A stretch of 64,000 bases of DNA from assembly GCF_001618955.1 (NCBI RefSeq), contig NZ_LVYV01000001.1, forward strand, positions 999,501 to 1,063,500. Reading direction: 5' to 3'. The position numbers and the translations under genes were made by a program. This DNA is from Tardiphaga robiniae (GTDB lineage: Bacteria > Pseudomonadota > Alphaproteobacteria > Rhizobiales > Xanthobacteraceae). Below the pieces are notes generated by a model. The model made no database searches. It was not told the DNA's origin and worked only from the letters and a program-made list of their open reading frames with translations. Shown piece by piece: positions 37,817 to 49,366 of the stretch (position 1 is its first letter; each line of letters starts with the position of its first letter).

Positions 37817-39037
37817 CTACAGCGCCTCGCCCTTCAATAGCCGCGGCACCTCGCCGGACAATCCCGCCGCCTGCTTGATGAACGCGCCCTTCAGCGGCGG
37901 CAGGCGATCGACGATGCCGAGACCGATGTCGCGGATGCTGCGCACGAATGGCAGGTCGTTCGAGAACAGGACATTCAGCACATTCGTGGCGACACCCATT
38001 GTCATGGTGTCGAAGCGGCGCCAGCGCTGGTAGCGCTCCAGCACATCGCTCTGGCCGAAATCCATGCCGAGCCGAGCAGCATCAACGATGGTCTCTGCCA
38101 ATGCCGCGACGTCCTTGAGACCCATATTAAGTCCCTGCCCCGCGATCGGATGGATCACATGCGCGGCGTCACCGATCAGCGCCAGCCGTTCGCCGATGAA
38201 GGAGCGCGCGACGAAGTAGCCGAGCGGAAAGGCGCGCGGCTTGTCGAGTGCTTTGACCTCGCCAAGGTGTAGGCCGAAGCGCTGCTCGAGTTCGGCGTGA
38301 AACTCTTCATCCGGCAGCGCCACGATGCGTGCGGCTTCGGCGCGCTTTTCGGTCCACACCAGGGACGAGCGCTTGCCCGTCAGCGGCAGGATCGCGAACG
38401 GCCCGGCGGGCAGGAAATGTTCTTCGGCACGGCCTTCATGGTCGCGTTCGTGGCCGACGGTGACGACAATTCCCGATTGGTCGTAATCCCAGCCGTGGGT
38501 GGCGATCCCCGCGCGCTCGCGCAGCTTGGAGCGCGCGCCGTCGGCAGCAACCAACAAGGCAGCCTCGATCACGCTGCCATCGCCAAGCGTCACGCTGACG
38601 CCATCGGGACGCGCATCGAAGGTGGTCACCGCAGTCGCACGCAGATCGACGCCCGCCGCTTCAGCGCGGATCACGAGTTCGTCGATCAGCCGGCGATTCT
38701 CGACCATATGTGCGAACGGCTCGCCCGGTTCCACATGACCGCCGAAAGTCAGGAAGGTCGGACGGGTGGCGTCTTCCAGCTTGGAATCAGTAACGACCAT
38801 GTCAAGGATCGGTTGGCTGTGGGCAGCCACAGCATCCCAGACACCGAGAGCATCAAACAGCCGCCGACAGGCAGCAACGATGGCCGTTGCGCGCGGATCG
38901 CGGCTCGGCCTGGCCGCCAGCGCGGGATCGGCGACAATGATTGGCAGATCGGGGCCAAGCCCCTGCCGCAACGCCAGCGCCAATGCCAGCCCGGCAAACG
39001 CTCCGCCGCCGATGACAATGCCTCGTTGTGCCGCCAT
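37817..39037 (-). CDS. UbiH/UbiF/COQ6-family FAD monooxygenase
   Basis: 406 residues. The N-terminal GXGXXG-type FAD site is IVIGGGAFAGLALALAL, then the central motif LLVAADGARSKLRERAGI and the FAD second motif LIGDAAHVIHPIAGQGLNMGLKDVAAL, diagnostic of aromatic hydroxylases of the UbiH/COQ6 group. It hydroxylates the ubiquinone ring; which position cannot be told. ATG 39037 starts MAAQRGIVIGGG. Divergent from tesB. Confidence 0.9.
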   Translation of the reverse strand: MAAQRGIVIGGGAFAGLALALALRQGLGPDLPIIVADPALAARPSRDPRATAIVAACRRLFDALGVWDAVAAHSQPILDMVVTDSKLEDATRPTFLTFGGHVEPGEPFAHMVENRRLIDELVIRAEAAGVDLRATAVTTFDARPDGVSVTLGDGSVIEAALLVAADGARSKLRERAGIATHGWDYDQSGIVVTVGHERDHEGRAEEHFLPAGPFAILPLTGKRSSLVWTEKRAEAARIVALPDEEFHAELEQRFGLHLGEVKALDKPRAFPLGYFVARSFIGERLALIGDAAHVIHPIAGQGLNMGLKDVAALAETIVDAARLGMDFGQSDVLERYQRWRRFDTMTMGVATNVLNVLFSNDLPFVRSIRDIGLGIVDRLPPLKGAFIKQAAGLSGEVPRLLKGEAL

Positions 39038-39179
39038 GATATCCGTTCTCGCTGTTGCCACGCGCTTATAGCTGGGCGAAACAGGATCGCGAAACAAGGG
39101 CGGCAATGGGACCGGGGCCTGCACGGCCAAGGTCTTGGTAAACCTCCCTTAATATTGCCGCCGACGGAAAGATGCCGAC

Positions 39180-40055
39180 ATGTCCAAGAGCCTGATCGAT
39201 CTGATCGATATCCTCGATCTCGAGACCATCGAGGTGAACATGTTCCGCGGCCGCAGCCCGAAAACGCGCTGGCAGCGGGTGTTCGGCGGCCAGGTGATCG
39301 GCCAGGCCATGGTGGCTTCGTGCCGCACCGTCGAAGGCCGCATGCCGCATTCGCTGCATTGTTATTTCATCCTGCCCGGCGACCCGCAGATTCCGATCGT
39401 CTACGAGGTCGAGCGGCTGCGCGATGGCAAGAGCTATTCGACCCGGCGCGTCACCGCGATTCAGCACGGCCACGCGATCTTCTCGATGATGGTGTCGTTC
39501 CACGCCGAGGAGGAGGACTCGTTCAACCATCAGGATCCGATGCCGGACGTGCCACCGCCGGACAAGCTCACTGCGGAAGAACTATCGAAACATCCGATCA
39601 TCGAGAAGATGCCCGATTTCATCCGCCGCTATTACGAGTCCGATCGCCCGATCGAGCTGCGTCCGGTGGAATTCCAGCGTTATGCTGGCGAGAAGGTTCC
39701 GGAGGGCCGGATTAATTTCTGGATTCGTACCGCCGCGAAGCTGCCGGACGATCCGGCGCTCCATATGTGTGCGCTGGCCTATGCGTCGGACTTTTCGCTG
39801 CTCGATTCCATCATGGCCCGCTATGGCCGCACGCTGTTCGACGGTCAGGCGATGGCGGCCAGTCTCGATCACGCCATGTGGTTTCACCGCCCGTTCCGCG
39901 CCGACGAATGGCTGCTCTACAGCCAGGATTCGCCGAGCGCCCAGAACGGTCGCGGCCTCGCGCGCGGCCTGATCTTCAAGCCTGACGGCACGCTGGTCGC
40001 GACCGTGGCGCAGGAGGGCTCGGTACGAGAGCGACGCGAGAAGCCGACGGCGTAG
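39180..40055 (+). CDS. tesB: Acyl-CoA thioesterase II
   Basis: 291 residues, two hot-dog folds. MFRGRSPKTRWQRVFGGQVIG and LHCYFILPGDPQIPIVYEVE, then DHAMWFHRPFRADEWLLY, are classic TesB motifs. It hydrolyses medium- and long-chain acyl-CoAs. It is divergent from the UbiH-type gene. Confidence 0.94.
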   Translation: MSKSLIDLIDILDLETIEVNMFRGRSPKTRWQRVFGGQVIGQAMVASCRTVEGRMPHSLHCYFILPGDPQIPIVYEVERLRDGKSYSTRRVTAIQHGHAIFSMMVSFHAEEEDSFNHQDPMPDVPPPDKLTAEELSKHPIIEKMPDFIRRYYESDRPIELRPVEFQRYAGEKVPEGRINFWIRTAAKLPDDPALHMCALAYASDFSLLDSIMARYGRTLFDGQAMAASLDHAMWFHRPFRADEWLLYSQDSPSAQNGRGLARGLIFKPDGTLVATVAQEGSVRERREKPTA

Positions 40056-40222
40056 GCCTCTCCGCTTCCAGCTGAATACCGCTTCGCCATCTTGGCGTGC
40101 AAACGGCCTGCCCTGGAGGCAGGGTCGCCGCCCAATTTCCACGCGTCATGCCAACGGGGATGGCATAAAGCTGTCTGATTGCGTAAGCAGGGTCGTACAC
40201 CGTCCCCGAAGAGGAAGCCTGC

Positions 40223-40561
40223 ATGAAGCTCGTGGTCGCGATCATCAAACCCTTCAAGCTCGATGAGGTGCGTCAGGCTCTGACGGCCATCGGCGTCCAC
40301 GGCATGACGGTGACCGAAGTGAAGGGCTATGGCCGCCAGAAGGGCCATACCGAAATGTATCGCGGCGCCGAGTATATCGTGAATTTCCTGCCCAAGCTGC
40401 GGCTCGAAATCGCTGTGGCGTCCGACCTCGTGGCCAAGGCGGTCGAGGTCATCTCCACCGGAGCCCGGACCGGCCAGATCGGCGACGGCAAGATCTTCGT
40501 GACCCCGATCGACCACGCCCTGCGTATCCGCACCGGCGAGACCGACAGCGACGCGCTTTAG
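40223..40561 (+). CDS. glnK: P-II nitrogen regulatory protein (first copy)
   Basis: 112 residues, full P-II length. [20 protein letters not shown] starts it; the T-loop [17 protein letters not shown] carries Tyr51, the uridylylation site, and IGDGKIFV with ATP-binding residues follows. It senses ATP/ADP and 2-oxoglutarate and controls AmtB and NtrB. A GG-N10-GC pattern at 40093-40108 upstream is a weak sigma-54 candidate. It is about three-quarters identical to the second copy at 41029. Confidence 0.93.
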   Translation: MKLVVAIIKPFKLDEVRQALTAIGVHGMTVTEVKGYGRQKGHTEMYRGAEYIVNFLPKLRLEIAVASDLVAKAVEVISTGARTGQIGDGKIFVTPIDHALRIRTGETDSDAL

Positions 40562-41367
<806 letters not shown>

Positions 41368-41421
41368 GTCGAATTCCTCGGATTTCGCGCTCACCCATTC
41401 TTCAATCAGGAGTCAAACACA

Positions 41422-42861
41422 ATGACGTTTAAGCGTCCCTCTGGCGCGGGATTGGCGGCACTCGCCGTTGGCCTGTTCGCCGCAACTGCGGCTTACGCCG
41501 ATCCGACGGTCAACAAGGGCGATAACGCCTGGATGATGACCTCGACGGTGCTGGTGCTGTTGATGACCGTCCCGGGCCTCGCCCTGTTCTATGGCGGCCT
41601 CGTCCGTTCCAAGAACATGCTCTCGGTGTTGATGCAGGTTCTCTACACCGCCTGCATCGTGATGGTGCTCTGGGCCCTCTACGGCTACAGCATCACCTTC
41701 ACGGGCGGTTCGGCCTATATCGGCGGTTTCTCGAAGGCGTTCCTCGCCGGCGTGACACCTGATTCGATGGCTGCTTCGTTCACCGCAGACGCCAACATCT
41801 CGGAACTCGTCTACTTCTGCTTCCAGATGACCTTCGCTGCCATCACCCCGGGCCTGATCGTCGGCGCCTTTGCCGAACGCACCAAGTTCGCGGCTGTGGC
41901 GCTTTTCGTGCCGCTCTGGGTGACGCTGATCTACTTCCCGATCGCGCACATGGTCTGGTACTGGGCTGGTCCGGACGCCATTGTCGCAGCTGCCAAGGCT
42001 GTCGCTGCAGCGGCTCCCGATGCGAAGGCTGCGGCTCAGGCCAAGCTTGACGAAGTCATGGCCGATGCCGGCCAGGTGTTCCTCTGGGGCGCTCTCGACT
42101 TCGCTGGCGGCACCGTCGTTCACATCAACGCCGGCATTGCTGGCCTCGTGGGCTGCCTGATCATCGGCAAGCGCACCGGCTACGGCAAGGAGCTGATGGC
42201 TCCGCACTCGCTGACCATGACCATGATCGGCGCGTCCCTGCTGTGGGTTGGCTGGTTCGGCTTCAACGTCGGTTCGAACCTCGAAGCCTCGGGCACTGCC
42301 GCTCTCGCGATGACCAACACCTTCCTCGCAACTGCGGTTGCGGCGATGGCCTGGATGTTCGCGGAGTGGATGACCAAGGGTCACCCGTCGCTGCTCGGCG
42401 CAGCATCGGGCGCGGTTGCCGGCCTCGTCGCCGTCACCCCGGCTTGCGGCTTCTCGGGCCCGATGGGCGCGATGGTTCTCGGTCTGGTCGCAGGCGTCGT
42501 CTGCCTGTTCTTCTGCACCGTCGTGAAGAACTCGCTTGGCTATGACGACTCGCTTGATGTGTTCGGCGTCCATTGCGTCGGCGGCATCATCGGCGCGCTC
42601 GGCACCGGCATCCTGGTCAACCCGGCCCTCGGCGGCACGGGCGTCATGGACTACGTCGCCGGCAAGATCGGCGACTACGACATGGTCACCCAGATGATCG
42701 CGCAGTGTAAGGCTGTCGCGACCACGCTGGTGTGGTCGGGCGTCGGTTCGGCGATCCTGTTCAAGGTCGTCGACGTGATCGTCGGTCTCCGCGTCAATGT
42801 TGAAGTCGAGCGCGAAGGCCTCGACGTCACCGAGCACACCGAACGCGCCTACAACATGTAA
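41422..42861 (+). CDS. amtB: Ammonium transporter
   Basis: 479 residues with a cleavable N-terminal signal (MTFKRPSGAGLAALAVGLFAATAAYA) and eleven predicted helices. Motifs DNAWMMTSTVLVLLMTVPGLALFYGG, AFAERTKFAAV, DFAGGTVVHINAGIAGLVG (His in the pore) and DVFGVHCVGGIIGALGTGIL (second His) are typical of Amt proteins. It imports ammonium under nitrogen limitation and is closed by GlnK. It is followed by hairpins and a strong terminator. Confidence 0.97.
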   Translation: MTFKRPSGAGLAALAVGLFAATAAYADPTVNKGDNAWMMTSTVLVLLMTVPGLALFYGGLVRSKNMLSVLMQVLYTACIVMVLWALYGYSITFTGGSAYIGGFSKAFLAGVTPDSMAASFTADANISELVYFCFQMTFAAITPGLIVGAFAERTKFAAVALFVPLWVTLIYFPIAHMVWYWAGPDAIVAAAKAVAAAAPDAKAAAQAKLDEVMADAGQVFLWGALDFAGGTVVHINAGIAGLVGCLIIGKRTGYGKELMAPHSLTMTMIGASLLWVGWFGFNVGSNLEASGTAALAMTNTFLATAVAAMAWMFAEWMTKGHPSLLGAASGAVAGLVAVTPACGFSGPMGAMVLGLVAGVVCLFFCTVVKNSLGYDDSLDVFGVHCVGGIIGALGTGILVNPALGGTGVMDYVAGKIGDYDMVTQMIAQCKAVATTLVWSGVGSAILFKVVDVIVGLRVNVEVEREGLDVTEHTERAYNM

Positions 42862-42872
42862 GCGTCACGAGC

Positions 42873-42897
42873 CATCCCGGATCATCGGTCCGGGATG
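42873..42897 (+). terminator. Hairpin after amtB
   Basis: CATCCCGGA and TCCGGGATG form a 9-bp stem with loop TCATCGG just after the amtB stop. It lacks a T tract and may act with the next terminator or stabilise the mRNA. Confidence 0.5.
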
Positions 42898-42945
42898 CTC
42901 ACAAAGGGATCGGTTGGGGCACTACCCGGCAATGTCCCAACCGTC

Positions 42946-42982
42946 GAAGGGCTCCAGCGCAAGCTGGGGCCCTTCACTTTTT
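42946..42982 (+). terminator. Strong intrinsic terminator after amtB
   Basis: A 13-bp stem GAAGGGCTCCAGC/GCTGGGGCCCTTC (one wobble pair) with tetraloop GCAA, followed by ACTTTTT. It is the principal stop for the glnK-amtB operon. Confidence 0.9.
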
Positions 42983-43156
42983 GGGGTGCCATTCTGATCC
43001 CCGCGTAGGCCTGGACGGCCGCTGAACGCGTGATAGCAAGGCCGGCCCCTCGATGGTTAATCGCGTCTTAACCTCGCCGTATCTATGGTGGTTTGATCCC
43101 GTTTCGGCCGATCTCATGGGGCGATCGGCTGCCTTGAAAGTACTGGCGTTTTCCTG

Positions 43157-44386
43157 ATGGCACTCACCGCTCCTCCTTCCGCGGCGCAAGGCGCTGGCAG
43201 CCGGACCTCGGCTGGGCCCGATGGCGAGCGTTCGCCGTTTGCGCGGCTGACGGAATTGCTGGCGCCGTATCAGCCCGGCCAACCGCTGATCACACTGTCA
43301 CTGGGCGAACCGCAGCACCCGGTGCCAGATTTCGTTGGACCCGTTCTGGCCAAACACACCGCCGATTTCGGCCGCTATCCGATCGCCAAGGGCATCGAGC
43401 CGTTCCGCCGCACCGCAGCCACATGGATGAGTACGCGCTTCAATCTCCCGCGCGCCCTCGATCCGGAAACCGAAATACTGGTGTTGAATGGCAGCCGTGA
43501 AGGCCTGTTCTTCGCCGCGATCACGGCCGCGCGTTTTGTCGGCCCGCGCAAGGGCACGCCGGCGATCCTGCTGCCGAATCCGTTCTATCCAGCTTACGGC
43601 GCCGGTGCGCGCGCTGCGGGTTGCGAGTCGATTTTCATGCCGACCACAGTGGCCAACGGCTTCCTACCCGATCTCGATGCACTCGATGAGGTGACGCTGT
43701 CGCGCACGGTGGCGATGTACATTGCATCGCCGGCCAATCCGCAAGGCGCCGTCGCGACGCCCGCTTACTTCAAGAAGCTGCACGACCTCGCGCTGCGCTA
43801 CGGTTTCATCGTGCTGTCCGACGAATGCTATTCGGAAATCTACACGCAGGCCGCGCCCGGCAGCATGCTGGCGTCAGCCGGACCTGACTACACCAATGTC
43901 GTTGCGTTTCAGTCGCTGTCAAAGCGCTCGAACCTGCCCGGCATGCGCGTCGGCTTCGTCGCTGGCGACAAGAGATTCCTGAGCGCGTTTCACGAATTGC
44001 GCAACGTGGCCGCGCCGCAGGTGCCGGTACCGCTGCAGCAGGTCGCAGTTGCCGCCTATAGCGACGAAGCGCATGTGGAAGAGAATCGCAGACTCTACCG
44101 CTTGAAGTTCGATCTTGCGGATCAGATCCTCGGCAATCGCTTCGGCTACAAGCGACCCGCCGGCGGCTTCTGTCTGTGGCTCGATGTCTCCGCATATGGC
44201 GGCGACGAAGAGGCAACCGTGAGACTGTATCGCGATGGCGGCGTGCGCGTGGTGCCCGGAAGTTATCTGGCGCGCCCGCAGGCCGACGACAGCAATCCCG
44301 GCGCCGGCTATATTCGTTTGGCCATGGTGCAGGACAGTGAAACGACAGCCGAAGCTTTGCATCGGCTGGTGAAGATCTTGAATTGA
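43157..44386 (+). CDS. PLP-dependent aminotransferase class I/II (DapC-like)
   Basis: 409 residues. The PLP lysine is in SLSKRSNLPGMRVG; other class I motifs are SPANPQGAVA, LSDECYSEIY and the C-terminal RLAMVQD. It probably acts on succinyl-diaminopimelate in lysine/cell-wall synthesis, but other substrates are possible so the symbol is omitted. It is followed 38 bp later by ftsK. Confidence 0.88.
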   Translation: MALTAPPSAAQGAGSRTSAGPDGERSPFARLTELLAPYQPGQPLITLSLGEPQHPVPDFVGPVLAKHTADFGRYPIAKGIEPFRRTAATWMSTRFNLPRALDPETEILVLNGSREGLFFAAITAARFVGPRKGTPAILLPNPFYPAYGAGARAAGCESIFMPTTVANGFLPDLDALDEVTLSRTVAMYIASPANPQGAVATPAYFKKLHDLALRYGFIVLSDECYSEIYTQAAPGSMLASAGPDYTNVVAFQSLSKRSNLPGMRVGFVAGDKRFLSAFHELRNVAAPQVPVPLQQVAVAAYSDEAHVEENRRLYRLKFDLADQILGNRFGYKRPAGGFCLWLDVSAYGGDEEATVRLYRDGGVRVVPGSYLARPQADDSNPGAGYIRLAMVQDSETTAEALHRLVKILN

Positions 44387-44424
44387 AGATCCTGGATTAA
44401 TGCAGGGCGCATGAGCACGACCGT

Positions 44425-46908
44425 ATGAGCACCACGATCGAACGCGTCATTCCTCTCGTCGGCCATCTGCCCGCGTCGATTCGCGAGATGCTGGGACGAC
44501 GGCTGCGTGAACTGGCGGGCTTTGGCCTGGTCTGCGCCGCAGGTGTCGCGGCGGCGGCGATGATGACCTGGTCCGTGCAGGACCCGAGCCTGAGCCATGC
44601 CACCTCGCGCGCGATCCGCAATGTCGCCGGTTATCCCGGCGCGATCGGTGCCGATCTGTTGATGCAGATCCTCGGCCTCGGCGCGATCATGATGATTCTC
44701 ACCATCGCCGTCTGGGGCTGGCGGATGATGACCCATCGGCATTTCGATCGCGAAGCACTGCGCATCGGTTGCTGGGTCCTTTGCACCATTATCGCATCAG
44801 GTTTTGCCAGCTGCTGGCAGCATGGCGGGTCATGGCCCCTGCCGACCGGCGTCGGCGGCGTGGTCGGCGACGCATTGTTTCGCGCGCCCGCGGTCGTATT
44901 CGGCCCCGTAGGCTTCATCTATCGATTCGTACTCGGCTTTATTCTCTGCGCGGCGATGATCGTGACCTTCTTCATCGCCTGCGGTTATGGCGCGCGCGCC
45001 AGGGAAGAGTTCGCCGAGATCGATATCGAGGAAGATGACGAGCCGTTCGAGGAAGATGAAGCTCGCGATCGCAGCTCAATTTCGGTTTCGCTGGGCTGGG
45101 CCGCGCATGCCGTGATGAGCGCGAAGGCGCGTCTCGGCCGTTTCCTCTCGTTGGTCTATGGCAAGATGGTTGCAAGCGAGCCCAAGGCGCGCGCGGCATC
45201 CTTCGAGCGTCAGGAACCCAATCTCGGCGGTCGCCGCAACAGTCCCTCCATCGCGCCGCATGACGAAGACGAGAGCGGTCACGACGAGGACGAAGAGCAC
45301 GACTACGAGGAAGAAGAGGAAGAGGAGCCCGCCCCGAAGGCGCGCAAGAAATCCTCGGCCAAGGAGCCGGTGCGGAAATCCAACGGCAAGTTCGAACTGC
45401 CCTCCGTCGGCATGCTCACCGCGCCGAAGGCCGCCGATCGCAAGCCGCTCAGCAAGGCCGAACTCGAAGCCAATTCGCGCGCGCTGGAAGGCGTGCTGCA
45501 GGACTTCGGCGTGCGCGGCGAGATCGTCAAAGCCAATCCCGGCCCCGTCGTCACGCTGTACGAACTCGAACCCGCACCAGGTATCAAGTCGTCGCGCGTG
45601 ATCGGCCTTGCCGACGATATCGCGCGCTCCATGAGCGCGCTGTCCGCCCGCGTCGCCGTCGTCCCCGGTCGCAACGCCATCGGCATCGAGCTGCCGAACG
45701 CGCATCGCGAAAACGTCTACTTGCGCGAACTGCTGACCGTGCAGGACACCAATGACGGCAGCATCAAGCTGCCGCTCTGCCTCGGCAAGAATATCGGCGG
45801 CGAGTCGATCATCATCGATCTTGCGCGCACGCCGCATATGCTGATCGCCGGTACCACCGGTTCGGGCAAATCAGTCGCGATCAACACCATGATTCTCAGC
45901 CTGGTCTACCGGCTGCGACCGGATCAGTGCCGCTTGATCATGGTCGATCCGAAAATGCTCGAACTCTCCGTCTATGACGGCATCCCGCATCTGCTGACGC
46001 CGGTCGTGACCGATCCGAAGAAGGCCGTGGTCGCACTGAAATGGGCGGTACGCGAGATGGAAGAGCGCTACAAGCGCATGGCCAAGCTCGGCGTGCGTAA
46101 CATCGACGGCTATAATGCGCGCCTCGTGGAAGCCAAGGCCAAGGGCGAGGAGCTCTCGCGCACCGTTCACACCGGCTTCGACAAGGAAACCGGCAAGGCG
46201 ATCTACGAGGAAGAGAAGCTCGATCTCGCGCCGTTGCCCTATATCGTCATCATTGTCGACGAAATGGCCGACCTGATGATGGTCGCCGGCAAGGACATCG
46301 AAGGCCTGGTGCAGCGTCTCGCGCAGATGGCACGCGCCGCCGGTCTGCACGTCGTCCTCGCGACGCAGCGCCCCTCGGTCGACGTCATCACCGGCACGAT
46401 CAAGGCGAACTTCCCGACGCGCATTTCCTTCCAGGTCACGTCGAAGATCGACAGCCGCACCATCCTCGGTGAAATGGGCGCCGAGCAACTGCTCGGCCGC
46501 GGCGACATGCTCTATATGGCTGGCGGCGGTCGCATCTCGCGCGTACACGGTCCTTTCGTGTCGGATGAGGAAGTCGAGAAGGTCGTGCGCCACCTGAAGA
46601 CGCAGGGCGAGCCGGAATATCTCGAGGCGGTCACTGCCGAAGAACCGGAAGAAGGCGAGGACGGCGCGGTATTCGATTCGACCGGCATGGGTGCCGATGG
46701 CGGTGGTGGCGATCTGTTCCAGCAAGCCGTTGCCATCGTGAAGCGTGACCGGAAGGCGTCGACCAGCTACATCCAGCGCCGGCTGCAGATCGGTTACAAT
46801 CGCGCAGCGTCATTGATAGAGCGGATGGAAAATGAAGGCATCGTCGGTCAGCCAAACCATGCCGGTAAACGCGAGATTCTAATCGAAGAAGAAGAAAGCG
46901 GGTTCTGA
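44425..46908 (+). CDS. ftsK: DNA translocase FtsK
   Basis: 827 residues. Four N-terminal transmembrane helices (within about 1-190), an acidic linker (for example [13 protein letters not shown] and [21 protein letters not shown] near 280-300) and a RecA-like motor: Walker A GTTGSGKS (about 476-483), Walker [11 protein letters not shown] (about 608-617). The C-terminal gamma winged-helix domain, [21 protein letters not shown], reads KOPS sequences. It pumps DNA during chromosome dimer resolution at division. Shorter than E. coli FtsK because of the brief linker. Confidence 0.96.
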   Translation: MSTTIERVIPLVGHLPASIREMLGRRLRELAGFGLVCAAGVAAAAMMTWSVQDPSLSHATSRAIRNVAGYPGAIGADLLMQILGLGAIMMILTIAVWGWRMMTHRHFDREALRIGCWVLCTIIASGFASCWQHGGSWPLPTGVGGVVGDALFRAPAVVFGPVGFIYRFVLGFILCAAMIVTFFIACGYGARAREEFAEIDIEEDDEPFEEDEARDRSSISVSLGWAAHAVMSAKARLGRFLSLVYGKMVASEPKARAASFERQEPNLGGRRNSPSIAPHDEDESGHDEDEEHDYEEEEEEEPAPKARKKSSAKEPVRKSNGKFELPSVGMLTAPKAADRKPLSKAELEANSRALEGVLQDFGVRGEIVKANPGPVVTLYELEPAPGIKSSRVIGLADDIARSMSALSARVAVVPGRNAIGIELPNAHRENVYLRELLTVQDTNDGSIKLPLCLGKNIGGESIIIDLARTPHMLIAGTTGSGKSVAINTMILSLVYRLRPDQCRLIMVDPKMLELSVYDGIPHLLTPVVTDPKKAVVALKWAVREMEERYKRMAKLGVRNIDGYNARLVEAKAKGEELSRTVHTGFDKETGKAIYEEEKLDLAPLPYIVIIVDEMADLMMVAGKDIEGLVQRLAQMARAAGLHVVLATQRPSVDVITGTIKANFPTRISFQVTSKIDSRTILGEMGAEQLLGRGDMLYMAGGGRISRVHGPFVSDEEVEKVVRHLKTQGEPEYLEAVTAEEPEEGEDGAVFDSTGMGADGGGGDLFQQAVAIVKRDRKASTSYIQRRLQIGYNRAASLIERMENEGIVGQPNHAGKREILIEEEESGF

Positions 46909-47101
46909 GAGTTTGACCCTGCCGATGGACAATCCCGCTTTCGAGTCGCGAAATCGCCACAGCTCCGGGTTAGCGCCTGCGCTGGTGGCGCCAGCCGCGA
47001 CGGGGGCGCAAGAGACCGCCGGCCGGACCGCAAAACCGGTACCCATTCTGACGCAAAGCGCGGTAAAATGCGCCGAACCCGCCGAGCAGGACGACGCCTT
47101 G

Positions 47102-47956
47102 ATGAGACGCCCGACCCATCACGCCGCAGACCGGTCTTTCCTGCGCATCGGCGCAGCCGGCCTCGTCGCGACGTTTGTCGCCGCCATTGTGGCGCCCTCG
47201 GCCTATGCCCAGACAATCCCCTTGCCGCGACCTGCACCGCAGGCGCGCAGCAATGGCAGTTTCCAGATGTCGGCCTCCGAGCCCCAGGCCGTTCGGCCGC
47301 CAGTCGCAATCGCACCCAAGACATCGGCGACGACATCCACGCCGCCGAATCCGATCATTCCGGATCCGCGCCGCAACGTTCCCGCCAGCATTTTCATGAG
47401 CTTCGACGCCAATCAGAAGGCGCAGGCGAGCAAAGTCAGCAGCTATCTGTCATCGCTCAGCAATCTGAGCGGTAACTTTGTTCAGGTGGGCCCGGACGGC
47501 AGCCGCACCACCGGTGATTTCTTCATCCAGAAGCCCGGCAAGGTCCGTTTCGAATATGATGCGCCGACGACCATCGCCATGGTGTCCGACGGACAGTCGC
47601 TCGCCATCCGCGACTCCAAGCTGGCGACCCAGGACATCTACCCGCTGTCGCAGACACCGTTGCGCTATCTGCTGTCCGATCGCATCGACCTGATGAAGGA
47701 CACCAATGTGGTCGCCGTCAGTGCTGACGACCTCTATACGTCGGTGACCATCGAGGAAAAGAACGCACTGGTCGGCACCTCGCGCCTGATGCTGATGGTC
47801 GGCACCAAAGATGGCCAGCTCAAACAATGGACCGTCACGGACCCGCAGGGCTATGACACCACGGTCGCGATCTACAATCTCGATACCGCGAAAAAGCCCG
47901 ACCCGGGGCTGTTCAAGATCGACTTCACCAAGTATCCCACCAGCGGCGCGAATTAG
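47102..47956 (+). CDS. lolA: Outer-membrane lipoprotein carrier protein LolA
   Basis: 284 residues. The signal peptide (FLRIGAAGLVATFVAAIVAPSAYA) is followed by a Pro-rich segment, then a LolA half-barrel: LSGNFVQVGPDGSRTTGDFFIQKPGKVRFEYDAP. It carries lipoproteins across the periplasm from LolCDE to LolB. ATG 47102 precedes the signal peptide; a longer in-frame ORF begins at 46913 and would add 63 residues lacking family match. It follows ftsK with no promoter gap. Confidence 0.9.
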   Translation: MRRPTHHAADRSFLRIGAAGLVATFVAAIVAPSAYAQTIPLPRPAPQARSNGSFQMSASEPQAVRPPVAIAPKTSATTSTPPNPIIPDPRRNVPASIFMSFDANQKAQASKVSSYLSSLSNLSGNFVQVGPDGSRTTGDFFIQKPGKVRFEYDAPTTIAMVSDGQSLAIRDSKLATQDIYPLSQTPLRYLLSDRIDLMKDTNVVAVSADDLYTSVTIEEKNALVGTSRLMLMVGTKDGQLKQWTVTDPQGYDTTVAIYNLDTAKKPDPGLFKIDFTKYPTSGAN

Positions 47957-48022
47957 TTTTCGCTGCAGGTGATGCCCTCATGATGAGCAGGCGCGCTTGC
48001 GCCGTCTCACCATCGGATTTCC

Positions 48023-48838
48023 ATGCGTTTTTCCCTGACCACCTGGAATATCAATTCGGTGCGATTGCGCATCGACCTTGTCGCCAAGTTTCTTGAAGAG
48101 ATGCAGCCGGATGTGCTGTGTCTGCAGGAAACCAAGTGCCCAGACGATGCCTTTCCGCTCAAGCGCTTCAAACAGCTCGGCTATGACCATGTCGTGCTGA
48201 ACGGGCAGAAGGGCTATCACGGCGTCGCCATCGTCTCGAAACTTCCGTTCGAGAGCAGCGACATCCGCGTGTTCTGCAACAATCTGGACTCACGCCACAT
48301 CTCGGTATCGTTCGGCGAAAAGGCCGGCATGGCCGTGCCGCTGATCGTGCATGATTTCTATGTGCCTGCCGGCGGTGACGTCCCGGATCCGGACGTGAAC
48401 GCGAAGTTCGCGCACAAGCTCTCGTTCCTCGACGAGATGAAGACCTGCGAGCCACTGCACCCGCGCGGCGATGCGCGTCATATCCTGGTCGGCGATCTCA
48501 ACGTGGCGCCGCATGAAAATGACGTGTGGTCGCACAAGCAGATGCTGAAGATCGTGTCGCATACGCCAATCGAGTGCGAAAAGCTGCTCGCTGTGCAGAG
48601 CGAGGGCAACTGGATCGACGTCGCACGCGAACGCATTCCACTGTCGGAAAAGATCTACACGTGGTGGAGCTACCGCGCCGCCGACTGGGCGGCGTCGAAT
48701 CGCGGCCGCCGCCTCGATCACATCTGGGTGTCGTCTGCGCTGAAAGATTCGATCCGCGACTTCACCGTCACGTCAGATGCACGCGGCTGGGAGCGGCCAT
48801 CGGACCACGTACCGGTCACGACGGTGCTGGAGCTTTGA
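48023..48838 (+). CDS. xth: Exodeoxyribonuclease III
   Basis: 271 residues. TTWNINSVRLRI, LCLQETKCP (catalytic Glu), GDLNVAPHENDVW (Asp-Asn) and DHVPVT (C-terminal Asp-His) are the AP-endonuclease/exonuclease III signature. It cuts abasic sites in base excision repair. Core-like composition, convergent with the CNB-domain gene. Confidence 0.95.
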   Translation: MRFSLTTWNINSVRLRIDLVAKFLEEMQPDVLCLQETKCPDDAFPLKRFKQLGYDHVVLNGQKGYHGVAIVSKLPFESSDIRVFCNNLDSRHISVSFGEKAGMAVPLIVHDFYVPAGGDVPDPDVNAKFAHKLSFLDEMKTCEPLHPRGDARHILVGDLNVAPHENDVWSHKQMLKIVSHTPIECEKLLAVQSEGNWIDVARERIPLSEKIYTWWSYRAADWAASNRGRRLDHIWVSSALKDSIRDFTVTSDARGWERPSDHVPVTTVLEL

Positions 48839-48844
48839 TATCAG

Positions 48845-49294
48845 TTACTGGCTGAGCTTGGCGCCGATCAGCGTCACGTCGCTGGCGAGCTGGCTGACGC
48901 GGGTCGCCATGTCGTCACGCAGACGGCGCGCGGCCGCAGGATCGCTGTCGAGCACGCGCTGAAACAGGCTGCGTGTGATCCGGATCGTGCTGGAATATTC
49001 CGTGGCGACCGCCGTCGAGGGCCGCTGCATCGCCACCAGTAATGCAAGTTCGCCCATCAATGTACCGGGGCCTGCAATTACTTCATGATCGCTGCCGTTG
49101 TCGAGGCTGATGCGGAATGCGCCGTTCTGGACGACATAGCCGCAATCGGCATCGTCGCCCTGTCGAAACAACACCGACCCCCGCGAGAATTCCTGCTGCT
49201 CGGAGCCGATCGCGATCACGCGCAAAGCGGCGATACCCAACAAGCGCAATGTCGGGACGCGCTCAAGCAGGGCTACATCATCATCGATCGACAT
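48845..49294 (-). CDS. Cyclic-nucleotide-binding domain protein
   Basis: 149 residues consisting only of a Crp/Fnr-type cyclic-nucleotide-binding beta-barrel: SVLFRQGDDADCGYVVQNG, GPGTLMGELALLVAMQRPSTAVA with the phosphate-binding GELALL and PSTAVA. It lacks an HTH, so it should not bind DNA by itself. Ligand, partner and role are unknown. Convergent with xth and upstream of the regulator gene on the same strand. Confidence 0.85.
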   Translation of the reverse strand: MSIDDDVALLERVPTLRLLGIAALRVIAIGSEQQEFSRGSVLFRQGDDADCGYVVQNGAFRISLDNGSDHEVIAGPGTLMGELALLVAMQRPSTAVATEYSSTIRITRSLFQRVLDSDPAAARRLRDDMATRVSQLASDVTLIGAKLSQ

Positions 49295-49366
49295 GCAGAA
49301 CCGTGTGATCGGGACGCGCGAAGGAGGATACCGAACAGCTAATGGCGAATCGGCTCCCGAATCGTA

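Noticed and set aside
41413-42837. 474-residue ORF antisense to amtB
   Set aside because: High-GC shadow of a strongly coding gene; composition is His/Asp/Arg rich with no ribosome site or family signature.
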